Under the pieces are notes generated by a model. It made no database searches, had not been told where the DNA came from, and saw nothing but the letters and a program-made list of their open reading frames with translations. The position numbers and the translations under genes are program-made. DNA of 64,000 bases. Source: Paenibacillus wulumuqiensis (GTDB lineage Bacteria > Bacillota > Bacilli > Paenibacillales > Paenibacillaceae). Below are positions 7,160 through 16,117 of this stretch, piece after piece. How positions within the stretch are numbered: the first letter of the stretch is position 1; every line of letters starts with the position of its first letter. The stretch is from the NCBI RefSeq assembly GCF_000971965.1, contig NZ_LAQP01000001.1, forward strand, positions 124,001 through 188,000, written 5' to 3'.

Positions 7160-9841
7160 ATGACTGTAACCGCATTATATGGACTGGATCGGGAGACGAT
7201 AAATCGCAAGTTCGAATGGAAACGACAGCAGGCTGTCAAAAGGGAGCAATCGCTGTTCTCGGTATTTGACGAGCCGCTGACCGATGAGGAGCAACTGCTG
7301 CTTAAATTTATATACGCGTATATGCCGCTGCATGACCTGGCGGATTATGACGGTGCCTTTTTCCTGAGGCATGTGCGGCAGGCACTGCATGTACGCCGTG
7401 AAATGCCGTGGGGAGCATCTATCCCGGATGAGATTTTTGTGAATTTTGTCCTGCCGTACCGGGTGAATAATGAGAATATGGATGATAGCCGTCAGGTCAT
7501 TTATACCGAGCTGGCAGACCGGGTGAGACCTCTGCCGATGGTGCAGGCCATCCTGGAGACCAACTACTGGTGTCATGAGCGGGCCACTTATACAGGTACC
7601 GATATCCGGACAGTCTCGCCGCTGACGATTATGCGTACAGCGCTGGGACGCTGCGGGGAACAGTCTACGCTGGCAGTGACGGCACTGCGAAGTATCGGCA
7701 TTCCGGCACGTCAATGTTATACGCCGCGCTGGGCTCACTGTGATTCCAACCATGCCTGGGTCGAAGCGTGGGCAGATGGACAATGGCATTATCTCGGCGC
7801 CTGTGAACCGGAGCCTGTACTGGATGAAGGATGGTTCCGGCTGCCTGCGCGCCGGGCAATGCTTGTCAATACACGTGTACCGGCAGATTATAACGGACCG
7901 GAAGAGGTCTGTTCCGGGCATCCATGGTATACGGAGATCAATATGCTGGACCGTTATGCACCGGTTCATTCAGTGACGGTGTATACGGTGGATGAGCAGG
8001 GAGAGCGTATCCCGGCCGAGGTGCAGTTTCAACTGTATAATGCGGCAGAATTCTATCCGCTGGCGGCGACGCAGACGGATAGCAGAGGCCGGGCGCAGCT
8101 GACGACAGGGTACGGCGATCTGCTCATTCATGCACGGGCCGGGCAGCGCTGGGGAGAGGCATTTTGCCATGCAGCGGTAGAGTCGGAGATTACGGTTACG
8201 CTGGGCATGGCTTCCTTTGCTGAAGGAAGTATACACTGGGAAATGGTACCTCCTCCGGCGCCGCCGGTCGATGAGGGGCCTGTGGTCTCAACAGCGGATA
8301 AGCAAAAGCATGAGCAGCGCATCGAAGAAGGCATCGCTATACGTACAGCCTATGAGACAGCATTTCTGACAGAGGAAGAGACCGGGACGCTGGCAGCTGG
8401 CTGGAATCTCCCGGCAGATCGTCTGTGGACCATACTGCAGACGGCCAGGGGCAATGGCAGGGAACTGACTGCTTTTCTGGAAGAGACAGCCCCGGAGGAT
8501 CGTCAGCTGGCGCTGCGGATGCTGGAATCAATGCGCCCCAAGGATTGGCAGGATACTTTTCGTCCGGTACTGCATGATCATCTGACAGGCAGCAGATCGT
8601 ATATGGTGTATACCGAACAGCAGGATCTATTTGACCGGTATGTGCTGTGTCCAAGGGTGCATTTTGAGATGCTGGCTGCTTACCGGGAGTACTTCCAGTC
8701 GTTATGGTCTTCGGAGGAGCAGGCGGATTATCGGCGGAATCCACAGCAGCTGGCTGCAGATCTGCAGGCCGGGATACGTCTGTACAATGATGTGGATCGG
8801 TACGCCGGGATGGCGACGCCTGCAGGAGCCCATCGGCTGGGCGTGATGGATGCGCTGAGCCGGGATATGATGTATGTCGCCGCTGCCCGCAGTCTCGGTA
8901 TTCCGGCGCGGCTGGAACCGCTGCAGCTGTATCCGCAGTACTGGCAGGATGGCAGTTGGCAGGAAGCGGGGTTTGCACCTCACAGCGAAGCGGAAGAGGT
9001 GTCAGGTTACCGCAGTCCCGGAATTGCCGAGGATGCGGCTAACGATATTCAGATCTCCCATCCGGCAGCTGCCCGAGAACAATCGTCCCGGTCTTCCGGC
9101 AAAGGGCAGGTTATCCTGCGGCTGTCAGCAGATGATGCAGAGGAAGAAGCGGGTTATTACCGCAACTTTACACTGGCACGGCTGGAGGATGGAGTGTACC
9201 GCACACTGCATTTTCCATATGGGGAAAAGGAGATCTGCAGCAAACCGCATGAGGTGGTACCCGGTGATTATCGATTAACAACAGGCACACGGCTCAGTGA
9301 TGGCAGTGTAGCAGGCCGGTTTACCTTTTTCCATGTATATTCGGAGCAGACGACAGAGGTCGAACTGGTCTTCCGCCGGCAGCAGATGATGATGCCGTTG
9401 ATATCCTGCCCTTTGCCGGATTCGGTAATTGATCGGCTGCCGGGTACAGAGCCATATGCTGCTCATCCCGCAGGCAGTATCATTGCCTGGCTGGAGCCGG
9501 AACGCGAACCGACCAAGCATCTGCTGCGGGAATGGTCCGAACAGAGCGAGGAATGGGCTGGTTGGGGTGGTCCGCTGTATGTGTTCACAGCGAATGCGCA
9601 GGATCAGGAGCGTATACCGACAGATAGATTACCGGAACGGATGCATATGCTGGTCGATGATCGTCTGCATGCACTGACCGGGTTAAAAGAAGTGCTGGAA
9701 CAGGTACGCGGTGAACAGCGTCCGATTGTACTGGTCATTGATTCACACGGACAGATACGCTACTGCCAGCAGGGATATAAGCTTGGTACTGGCAATGAAC
9801 TGCTGCAGGTACTGGGTCAGCTGCATGCAGAGACAGAATAA
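7160..9841 (+). CDS. Large transglutaminase-like protein with a degenerate second copy and a C-terminal redoxin-like domain
   Basis: 893 residues, apparently cytoplasmic. A transglutaminase-like core near residues 150-225 shows GRCGEQS (Cys165), the LRSIGIPAR helix and NHAWVEAW (His198); the third position reads GACEPEP (Glu216) where Asp is common. A beta-rich segment follows (about 270-360). Near residues 560-595 the text ARSLGIPARLEPLQLYPQYW repeats the first core without the catalytic Cys and His. The last 130 residues (WLEPEREPTKHLL..., PIVLVIDSHGQIRYCQQGYKLG) resemble a thioredoxin-like fold without a CxxC pair. ATG 7160 has GAGGAGG 9 bases upstream. The substrate is unknown. Confidence 0.7.
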   Translation: MTVTALYGLDRETINRKFEWKRQQAVKREQSLFSVFDEPLTDEEQLLLKFIYAYMPLHDLADYDGAFFLRHVRQALHVRREMPWGASIPDEIFVNFVLPYRVNNENMDDSRQVIYTELADRVRPLPMVQAILETNYWCHERATYTGTDIRTVSPLTIMRTALGRCGEQSTLAVTALRSIGIPARQCYTPRWAHCDSNHAWVEAWADGQWHYLGACEPEPVLDEGWFRLPARRAMLVNTRVPADYNGPEEVCSGHPWYTEINMLDRYAPVHSVTVYTVDEQGERIPAEVQFQLYNAAEFYPLAATQTDSRGRAQLTTGYGDLLIHARAGQRWGEAFCHAAVESEITVTLGMASFAEGSIHWEMVPPPAPPVDEGPVVSTADKQKHEQRIEEGIAIRTAYETAFLTEEETGTLAAGWNLPADRLWTILQTARGNGRELTAFLEETAPEDRQLALRMLESMRPKDWQDTFRPVLHDHLTGSRSYMVYTEQQDLFDRYVLCPRVHFEMLAAYREYFQSLWSSEEQADYRRNPQQLAADLQAGIRLYNDVDRYAGMATPAGAHRLGVMDALSRDMMYVAAARSLGIPARLEPLQLYPQYWQDGSWQEAGFAPHSEAEEVSGYRSPGIAEDAANDIQISHPAAAREQSSRSSGKGQVILRLSADDAEEEAGYYRNFTLARLEDGVYRTLHFPYGEKEICSKPHEVVPGDYRLTTGTRLSDGSVAGRFTFFHVYSEQTTEVELVFRRQQMMMPLISCPLPDSVIDRLPGTEPYAAHPAGSIIAWLEPEREPTKHLLREWSEQSEEWAGWGGPLYVFTANAQDQERIPTDRLPERMHMLVDDRLHALTGLKEVLEQVRGEQRPIVLVIDSHGQIRYCQQGYKLGTGNELLQVLGQLHAETE

Positions 9842-9907
9842 CATGAATCAGGTATAATGCAGCGGCAACGTTTCATTCCAAGACCGGTTAAGTCACGATG
9901 CTGCAGC

Positions 9908-9957
9908 AGAACAAGCTCTTGCCCGTACAAACGGACAGGAGCCTGTTTGCTTAGACA
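9908..9957 (+). terminator. Possible terminator downstream of the transglutaminase-fold gene
   Basis: Imperfect stem AACAAGCTCTTGCCCGT / ACGGACAGGAGCCTGTTT with a 4-base loop and little T-run. The remainder of the 333-base gap to the ydcF-like gene shows no gene. Confidence 0.35.
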
Positions 9958-10174
9958 AAAGTTTGTAAGGGTTAGCCAGCAAGTGGGAGTAAAAGTAATT
10001 AGCGAATAGATTCCACAGCAGTCTGGAAAAGGTGGAATTTGGGTATGACCTCCACAGGATGCTACAATATAGATAATTATATCGTTTACAATCAATCTCA
10101 ATACCGTCATTCCCTGATCCATACAGCAGGCAGGGTAACTGGATCGGTATTCTTAAGGTGGAGTACATAATCAT

Positions 10175-10864
10175 ATGCGTCAACAAAGAAAGCCCAATCC
10201 ATTGAACAAACCAGGCAAGGCAAATAAGCCAAACAAGCGAGATCAACTGAAGAAATTATGGAACAGGCACCCGCGGATCGGCTGGCTGCTGGCTATTCTA
10301 TGCAGTCTGCTGATCCTGTCGTTTATGATTGGTGAGATGCTGGTCTTGTCTCAGTTTGACAGGGATGACAGCGGGGCGGAGCGTGCGCATTACATCATCA
10401 TTTTGGGTTCTGGTCTCAAGCAGGGCGACCAGCTGCCGGTGACGCTGCGCCAGCGGGTAGATACCGGACTGACGTACTGGCAAAAGCACCGGGATTGCAA
10501 AATTATTGTCTCCGGCGGTCAGGGAGTGGATGAGACCGTACCCGAAGCGGTGGCTATGCGTAATTATTTGCTGCTTCAGGGTGTGCCTGCTTCGGCAATT
10601 CTGCTGGAGAGCCGCTCGACAAGCACTTACGAGAATCTGCTGTTCAGCCGGCAGGCGATGGAGACAGACGGTTATTACGATTCAGGCATGTATAAAGCGA
10701 TTATTGTGACCAGCAATTATCATATGTATCGGGCTCGTTATATTGCCGGGCAACTCGGATATACCGTATATGGCGGCATATCCAGCCCTTCACCCCTGAG
10801 CAAGCTGCCGATCAGTATGCTTCGCGAATATCTGGCGCTGATCAAGACAATAGTGACTACCTGA
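10175..10864 (+). CDS. YdcF family (DUF218) membrane-anchored protein
   Basis: 229 residues: a basic Lys/Arg/Pro-rich N-terminus, one membrane segment (about 36-58, GWLLAILCSLLILSFMIGEML) and an outward DUF218 domain. The family signatures are IIILGSGLKQGDQLPVTLRQRVDTGLTYW, IIVSGGQGVDETVPEA and SRSTSTYENLLFS...VTSNYHMYRA. Relatives (YdcF, SanA, ElyC) act in envelope homeostasis, but the biochemical activity is poorly defined. AAGGTGGAG precedes the ATG. It appears monocistronic. Confidence 0.85.
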   Translation: MRQQRKPNPLNKPGKANKPNKRDQLKKLWNRHPRIGWLLAILCSLLILSFMIGEMLVLSQFDRDDSGAERAHYIIILGSGLKQGDQLPVTLRQRVDTGLTYWQKHRDCKIIVSGGQGVDETVPEAVAMRNYLLLQGVPASAILLESRSTSTYENLLFSRQAMETDGYYDSGMYKAIIVTSNYHMYRARYIAGQLGYTVYGGISSPSPLSKLPISMLREYLALIKTIVTT

Positions 10865-10962
10865 CAGCGAATGGTTGAGAGCTCCGACCAGGCTCTGACA
10901 GAGAGCCAGCGGAATGAAGCTGCTTTTTTGTCACTGTCCACTATGAAAGGAGGTGCACGATC

Positions 10963-11418
10963 ATGAATATACTGACAGCGAGACGTCCGGCAGGTACGCG
11001 GGATTTTATCGGCATCATCCTTAGCCTGGTCGTACTGACATGCCTGCTGGGCAATCTTGCTTTTACCACCCATCGGCGCTACTGGTATGCAGCTCTGCTG
11101 GTACTGCTCATTGTCTCTATAGCCTATCTGTTCATCATTATCTGTCGTCGTATCCGCAGACCGTTTGAGATCCTTTTAAAGGATGATGCTATGGTCATTG
11201 GCGATCAGCAGATCGAGAGTACAGCCATCCGGCAGATTTTGCTCAAAGGCTATGAACGTCCTGTAATCGGTATTCAGTCCAGCCGCAATGTCATTTTGCC
11301 AACTGGTCGCTGTTTTGTCCTGACCGATGATACGGAGCAGGGGCTGGAACAATTGAGCCGGTGGGCCAATCAGCATGGCATCCGGGTAATGAACAAGCCG
11401 TTTATCCGCTGGATATGA
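10963..11418 (+). CDS. Hypothetical two-helix membrane protein
   Basis: 151 residues that I do not recognise. Two hydrophobic helices (about 14-32 and 41-61) are followed by a basic turn RRIRRPFE and a roughly 85-residue soluble domain (ILLKDDAMVIGDQQIESTAIRQILLKG...), whose strand pattern resembles the PH-like domains attached to small membrane proteins. That likeness is only by eye. AAAGGAGGTG gives a very strong ribosome site. A bidirectional terminator follows. Confidence 0.7.
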   Translation: MNILTARRPAGTRDFIGIILSLVVLTCLLGNLAFTTHRRYWYAALLVLLIVSIAYLFIIICRRIRRPFEILLKDDAMVIGDQQIESTAIRQILLKGYERPVIGIQSSRNVILPTGRCFVLTDDTEQGLEQLSRWANQHGIRVMNKPFIRWI

Positions 11419-11468
11419 TCAAGCGGAATCCAATTATCGATACGCTTTATGAATAATTTTCAATCAAA

Positions 11469-11513
11469 AAGGCGTCAGCATAATGGGGATTAGCCCAATT
11501 ATGCTGACGCCTT
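11469..11513. terminator. Bidirectional terminator
   Basis: A 16-bp perfect stem, AAGGCGTCAGCATAAT paired with ATTATGCTGACGCCTT. It lies between the convergent membrane-protein gene and the yqkB-like gene. Confidence 0.85.
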
Positions 11514-11542
11514 ATTTCATACCTATACAGATTAACTTCACA

Positions 11543-11911
11543 TCAACGCAGTGCGCAGGAATTGGATGCTGTGCCGGCTGGTACTTCCATGCCACGAAGA
11601 TCTCTGATTTTCACATTGTTGCTGTACAGCATGGAATCACTGCGTAATTTGAAGGAAGTGAAGTTAGGCTCAGCATCCAGATACATGGATGCTTCAAAGT
11701 AAATCTCATGCTGCTGGTCAATCAGAATCGGCAGTGAATTGGTCTCGATCACTACATCATGGGCATCCTGCTGGTCCACGATCAGCAGCACAGGAATGCC
11801 GTCACAACCACAGCCTTCACCGGTATCATACAGCAATTTGTACATGCCTGGCTGTTCGCCAAGAGCTGCTTTTAATTTCTGGTCTGCGAGTTCGGTCAGT
11901 TGAATTTTCAT
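11543..11911 (-). CDS. Iron-sulfur cluster biosynthesis family protein (YqkB/HesB-like)
   Basis: 122 residues of the HesB/IscA-like fold: KIQLTELADQKLKAALG, then a glycine-cysteine loop GEGCGCDG, and a C-terminal SNSCALR. The layout matches Bacillus YqkB-type proteins, grouped with A-type Fe-S carriers although their function is less defined than IscA or SufA. ATG 11911 is preferred over GTG 11920 because GGTGA lies about 5 bases upstream. It is transcribed away from the next gene across a very AT-rich gap. Confidence 0.75.
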   Translation of the reverse strand: MKIQLTELADQKLKAALGEQPGMYKLLYDTGEGCGCDGIPVLLIVDQQDAHDVVIETNSLPILIDQQHEIYFEASMYLDAEPNFTSFKLRSDSMLYSNNVKIRDLRGMEVPAGTASNSCALR

Positions 11912-11933
11912 GAAGATCACCGTTCCTTATTAT

Positions 11934-11955
11934 ATTTAATTTTTATAAATTAAAT
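11934..11955. repeat. Perfect inverted repeat in the promoter region of the yqkB-like gene
   Basis: Arms ATTTAATTT and AAATTAAAT with a 4-base spacer, followed by the smaller palindrome ATTGTTTACAAT. It sits 23-44 bases upstream of the yqkB-like start in a stretch that is almost all A and T. It may be an operator; AT-rich palindromes can also occur by chance. Confidence 0.4.
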
Positions 11956-12228
11956 TGTTTACAATATAATTATAACACGAAAATAGTATGTGTACAAGAT
12001 AGTATATCTATTTTATCAGCAAAAGCTTTTCTGTAATGTATATACCCGCAGCGGCAGACGGTCACACAGCAGGAAGGCATACCCGGTTCGGGCTGTTTTG
12101 CAGTATAATAGAGCAGCTGACGCTTCTGGCGAAAAAAATCGGGGTATTAATACTATCAGGATGACATAGCCAGGATATACAGGCATCAGATCATGCGAGG
12201 ATGGAACGGACGGGAGAGGATGTTGCCT

Positions 12229-12687
12229 ATGAGACTGACAATGGATTACATACGGGGCTATCTGCAGGGGGTAGCCCAACTGAATATGATGGATAATTGC
12301 GCGCTGGATTACGATCTGGATGAGATCCCGGCTATTGGAACGCTGGTTGAGAGTGTCTGCGGCTATATGCAGCTAACACCAGACCGGGTGAGTCTGGACC
12401 GGCTGCAGGATTGGCAGGAACATCTGCTGCAAGTGCTGCCTGGCTGGCTTTATTACCGCTGGCGCAGTGCGGATGTAGGACAACAGGGTGCGGTCCCTTT
12501 TGATCAGGAGCATGGGAGCCGGCATTTTATACATATTCTCAAGGAAGGTATGGCTCAGCAGGGCAATGTGGTGACGGTGTTCCGAGTAACCAGTACACCG
12601 GATTCCTTTTATGAACTGGAATGGGATGATTATCTGTTCTTCACTAACGGCAAGCTGTATTTGCTGCATTTTGGCATGAGCGATTGA
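12229..12687 (+). CDS. Hypothetical protein
   Basis: 152 residues, soluble, unrecognised. It is acidic and aromatic, starts MRLTMDYIRGYLQGVAQLNMMDN and ends in strands FYELEWDDYLFFTNGKLYLLHFGMSD. No membrane segment or catalytic motif is visible. ATG 12229 has GGGAGAGG 9 bases upstream; upstream in-frame ATGs lack a site. It is monocistronic with its own terminator. Confidence 0.65.
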   Translation: MRLTMDYIRGYLQGVAQLNMMDNCALDYDLDEIPAIGTLVESVCGYMQLTPDRVSLDRLQDWQEHLLQVLPGWLYYRWRSADVGQQGAVPFDQEHGSRHFIHILKEGMAQQGNVVTVFRVTSTPDSFYELEWDDYLFFTNGKLYLLHFGMSD

Positions 12688-12719
12688 AGTTAGGATAACC
12701 AAATGAATATATACAAGTA

Positions 12720-12752
12720 AAAGGAAGTCCGATCTGGGATTTCCTTTTTTTG
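12720..12752 (+). terminator. Terminator after the hypothetical gene
   Basis: Stem AAAGGAAGTCC / GGGATTTCCTTT with a following run of seven T. Confidence 0.8.
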
Positions 12753-12845
12753 TACTGCATCTTAGAGGCTGTTGGCAGCTGGGCATGACTATGGTGGAAT
12801 AGCTCTGATCATTTGGCAAAAGGCACAAAGAAACACAAAAAACAT

Positions 12846-12902
12846 AAAAAACACAAAGAGCATGGCTGCCAGTTGGATCTTCTCCAGTGACAGCCATGTG
12901 CT
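12846..12902 (-). terminator. Probable terminator of the pectin operon
   Basis: On the minus strand the stem pairs CATGGCTG with CAGCCATG and is followed by T-rich sequence (TTTGTGTTTTTT). Confidence 0.55.
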
Positions 12903-12929
12903 ATAGTGTGTACCTGCGGATAATGATCC

Positions 12930-15900
12930 TTATTTGACAGCAAAGGAATGAATGGAGATATTGTCGATGCTCAGATTGCCACTGCCCGACTCCGGTGTCT
13001 GGGCGGTAAATGTAGCAATGGTAGAGACTTTGTTCATAAATGGAACATCTTCGGCAGCCAGCTGGTTATCGATGTAAATGTCTGCGGTCTGACTGGCGAT
13101 ATCGGCAATGACGCGGATATGGTACCACTGTCCCGGCTGCGGACTTTGCTGGCTGAGCGGACGAACTTCCTTGGAGGAAGCGTAGTAGGAGAAGCCGTCC
13201 GCATCGGCATTGATCGCGACAGCCGCATAGCCGCCTGGCGTATTAAGCAGCTGCAGCATCCGGTCATAATCGCTATTTGCGCTCAGCTGTATAGTGGTGT
13301 CCAGCACGACTTGACCGGTCTGTTCCTTGAATCGTTTGGTGATCCGGGTCGTTACTTTGCCGGTATCCGACAGGATCAGTCCCTTGCTTCCCGGAACGAC
13401 TGCATTACCGACCGTTATACCTGCGGAAGCGGCAAGATTGCCGACCAGTACATGATTGGTCGCTGTGCCGGGATGTGCCGGTTCCAATGTATAGCCGATT
13501 GGCGGTTTTCCGATCTGATCCTGTTCAAAATCATCCAATGCCCAGTAGGCAGTTACCGGCTGCTGGGAAGTCAGTCCCGCAGAGACAGGCGCTGACGGCA
13601 GGCTGGCGTTTTCTTCATGGATGGCAGTCACCCGGTAATAATACAGCCGGCCCTGTTCGGCGGTACGGTCGGTCCATTCATTTTGCCGAATAGTATCAGC
13701 GACTGTAGTATAACGTCCGTTCTCGACAAGTGACCGTTCCACATTGTACGTATCGGCTTCTGCCGCCCGTGTCCAGCGGATCTGGATACCGTCATTGATG
13801 GCTTCTCCGTACACATTGGATGGTACGGATGGCATATGCGCCAGCTCACGAATCGAGATGTCGGAGAAATGAGCGGTGTTGTAATTGTGAATCTCGTTGT
13901 CGATTGATGCTGCATCGGCTGCGAATCCCGCATAGACAGTATCCGGCAGTCCATCCAGCTGAACCGATCCGGCCTGTACCCATTCCTGTCCATACTGGGA
14001 AAGGAACGCATATACCGTATCGCCGGTACGCACCAGCTTCATGTAACCGGGTGCGAGGAAGTCCTCGGTCTGCACCTCCACAGCACGGTCACCCGGCTGC
14101 AGCCGGTGAATGAATCGTCCGGCTTGACCGTATTTAACAGTCGATTGGGTCAGGGCAGCCATCTGGGCATTGGCATCGAGCGTACTGCGGATCATCATTC
14201 CTGCCTGGGCATTGTTATCGAAGCGAGACTGGCTGTCGATCCGGGAGATCATTTCAAAGTCACCGGTTAATTTCTGATAGGTGAGTGAAAAGTCATCCCG
14301 CCGCTGGCTGGTACTCAGCGAATCGCCTTCGCCATAGCGGCCGCTGCCGCGTACAGTCATGGCATCGCCGGAAGAGGTAGCTGTTCCCGGTACGCCTACT
14401 TTGCCAATATCCACCGTTGTCCACGGATCAACAGCATCCGGTCCGACAGCATGCAGTACGACTGTGGAACTGCTCGCCGCTGTGCCGGTATCGTCAATAG
14501 CACGGGCAGTAATATAATGGGTACCTTCCGGTACGGCATTCCAGCGGTATTCGTACGGTGCCGTCGTATCCTGGCCGAGCCGTTCACTGCCGGAATAGAA
14601 TTCGACCATGGCAATACGGCCATCCTCATCATACGCATCGGCGGTGACGCTTAGAGACTGGTCGGCCTGAATCAATTGATTTTTCTTCGGAGTGGACAGG
14701 CTGACGATCGGGTTCAGCGAGCCGCTGCCTGCCAGCTGATTTAGATAGACTTCCAGCTGTGTATATCCACTCGGACTGATGGCTGAGCTGTCGGAAGGAT
14801 CGTCCGGCTGGAGTCCCTGCTGAATCTCCCAGGCATCCGGCATCCCGTCATGATCCTGATCTGCAGGAGCTTCGGCGGACTGCAGCTCGGGATATCCTCC
14901 TGCTTCGGCAGGGGAGTTCAGCATTCTGCCGCTGCGCTGCGCGACTTCATGCATAATACGGGCGTCGATAGAGTCACGCTTGGGCAGGATGGCGCCGGCT
15001 TCAGCCAGTATGGATTCATAGGCCTGCTCAGCACTCTCCGCTTGAATCGGATAAGGCATATCCACCGGTTCGCTCAGCCGCGAAGCAGCCGGGGCATCCG
15101 GCATACTGAGCCAGTTGTCTGCTGTCAGATCCGGATAGCCGTCCACATGATTACCCTCGATATACCACTGGCTGGTGGCGGAGGGGGTATCCCGGATCAT
15201 CCCGCGTACGCTGCGTGCGGTATCAGGCCCGTATTTGTAATAATTGCCGACCATATTGGCTGCGATATTCTCGCCGCCATACGTAGCCATGAATTGCCAG
15301 TTGTAGATAATATTATTGCGAAAATCGACTGTATCCCCGGCATCGCTGGCAAAGCGCGGATTCCGGCTGGCATTATGGGCGATCAAATTATGATGAAATG
15401 TCACATTGCGCCCGCCCCAGATGCCGCCATATCCGTGCCGGCCCTTGGAGTGATGGGACATCAGCATGCTCTCGGAAGCGATCGACCACTGCACGGTCAG
15501 ATTCTCATTCTGATAAGGCGACAGCACTTCATCCACCGAATTGCTGAAGGAACAGTGATCGATCATGATGTCCTTGTGCTTGCGCAGACCAAAGGCATCG
15601 CTCTCGGTCGGATGGGCATCGCCCAGGCGGAAGCGCATATAGCGGATAATGATATTATCACTGTCGATCGTTGTATCATAATCAAGCACGGCAATCCCGT
15701 CGCCCGGAGCGGTCTGTCCGGCGATGGTCAGATTGGAGGCTTTGATTTTGAGCGGGGATTTGAGGTGGATATTGCCGGAGATACGGAAGACAATTGTACG
15801 GTTGCCTGCCGATACGGCATCACGCAGGGAGCCTGGACCGGAATCGTTGAGATTGGTCACTTCGTAAATGCTGCCCCCGCGTCCACCTGTCGTGTACATA

Positions 15901-16067
15901 CCGCCACCTTCAGCACCGGGAAAGGCGGGAATGCGGGCTGTCGTTACGGCTGTAGGATCAGCCGCCGGATTCGTCTCGGCAGCCTGTGCCGTGATGGGGA
16001 TGAGGATGGGGACCGCGATTGCCGCTGCCAGCAGTGAACGTGTCCATAATTGAATCGTTCGGTTCAT
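12930..16067 (-). CDS. Secreted multidomain pectate lyase (PL1-like) with Ig-like, Fn3 and LamG-like modules
   Basis: 1045 residues with a signal peptide (about 1-29, LLAAAIAVPILIPITAQAAE). A right-handed beta-helix lyase follows: AFPGAEGGGMYTTGGRGGSIYEVTNLNDSGPGSLRDAV, IMIDHCSFSNSVDEVLSPY (the vWiDH region) and the basic Arg-rich stretch ASRNPRF. Next come a calcium-type DQDHDGMPDAWE loop (near 400), an Ig-like module (about 455-540), a beta-sandwich resembling DUF1349 (about 560-740), an Fn3 domain (about 745-830) and a LamG-like C-terminus. Such enzymes cleave polygalacturonate by beta-elimination outside the cell. It lies 50 bases downstream of the pectinesterase and is probably translated from the same mRNA. 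Confidence 0.85.
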   Translation of the reverse strand: MNRTIQLWTRSLLAAAIAVPILIPITAQAAETNPAADPTAVTTARIPAFPGAEGGGMYTTGGRGGSIYEVTNLNDSGPGSLRDAVSAGNRTIVFRISGNIHLKSPLKIKASNLTIAGQTAPGDGIAVLDYDTTIDSDNIIIRYMRFRLGDAHPTESDAFGLRKHKDIMIDHCSFSNSVDEVLSPYQNENLTVQWSIASESMLMSHHSKGRHGYGGIWGGRNVTFHHNLIAHNASRNPRFASDAGDTVDFRNNIIYNWQFMATYGGENIAANMVGNYYKYGPDTARSVRGMIRDTPSATSQWYIEGNHVDGYPDLTADNWLSMPDAPAASRLSEPVDMPYPIQAESAEQAYESILAEAGAILPKRDSIDARIMHEVAQRSGRMLNSPAEAGGYPELQSAEAPADQDHDGMPDAWEIQQGLQPDDPSDSSAISPSGYTQLEVYLNQLAGSGSLNPIVSLSTPKKNQLIQADQSLSVTADAYDEDGRIAMVEFYSGSERLGQDTTAPYEYRWNAVPEGTHYITARAIDDTGTAASSSTVVLHAVGPDAVDPWTTVDIGKVGVPGTATSSGDAMTVRGSGRYGEGDSLSTSQRRDDFSLTYQKLTGDFEMISRIDSQSRFDNNAQAGMMIRSTLDANAQMAALTQSTVKYGQAGRFIHRLQPGDRAVEVQTEDFLAPGYMKLVRTGDTVYAFLSQYGQEWVQAGSVQLDGLPDTVYAGFAADAASIDNEIHNYNTAHFSDISIRELAHMPSVPSNVYGEAINDGIQIRWTRAAEADTYNVERSLVENGRYTTVADTIRQNEWTDRTAEQGRLYYYRVTAIHEENASLPSAPVSAGLTSQQPVTAYWALDDFEQDQIGKPPIGYTLEPAHPGTATNHVLVGNLAASAGITVGNAVVPGSKGLILSDTGKVTTRITKRFKEQTGQVVLDTTIQLSANSDYDRMLQLLNTPGGYAAVAINADADGFSYYASSKEVRPLSQQSPQPGQWYHIRVIADIASQTADIYIDNQLAAEDVPFMNKVSTIATFTAQTPESGSGNLSIDNISIHSFAVK

Positions 16068-16117
16068 GGGATTCTCCTCTCGCTTGACGATTATGGTATA
16101 GAGCAGTTTAACCCCAA

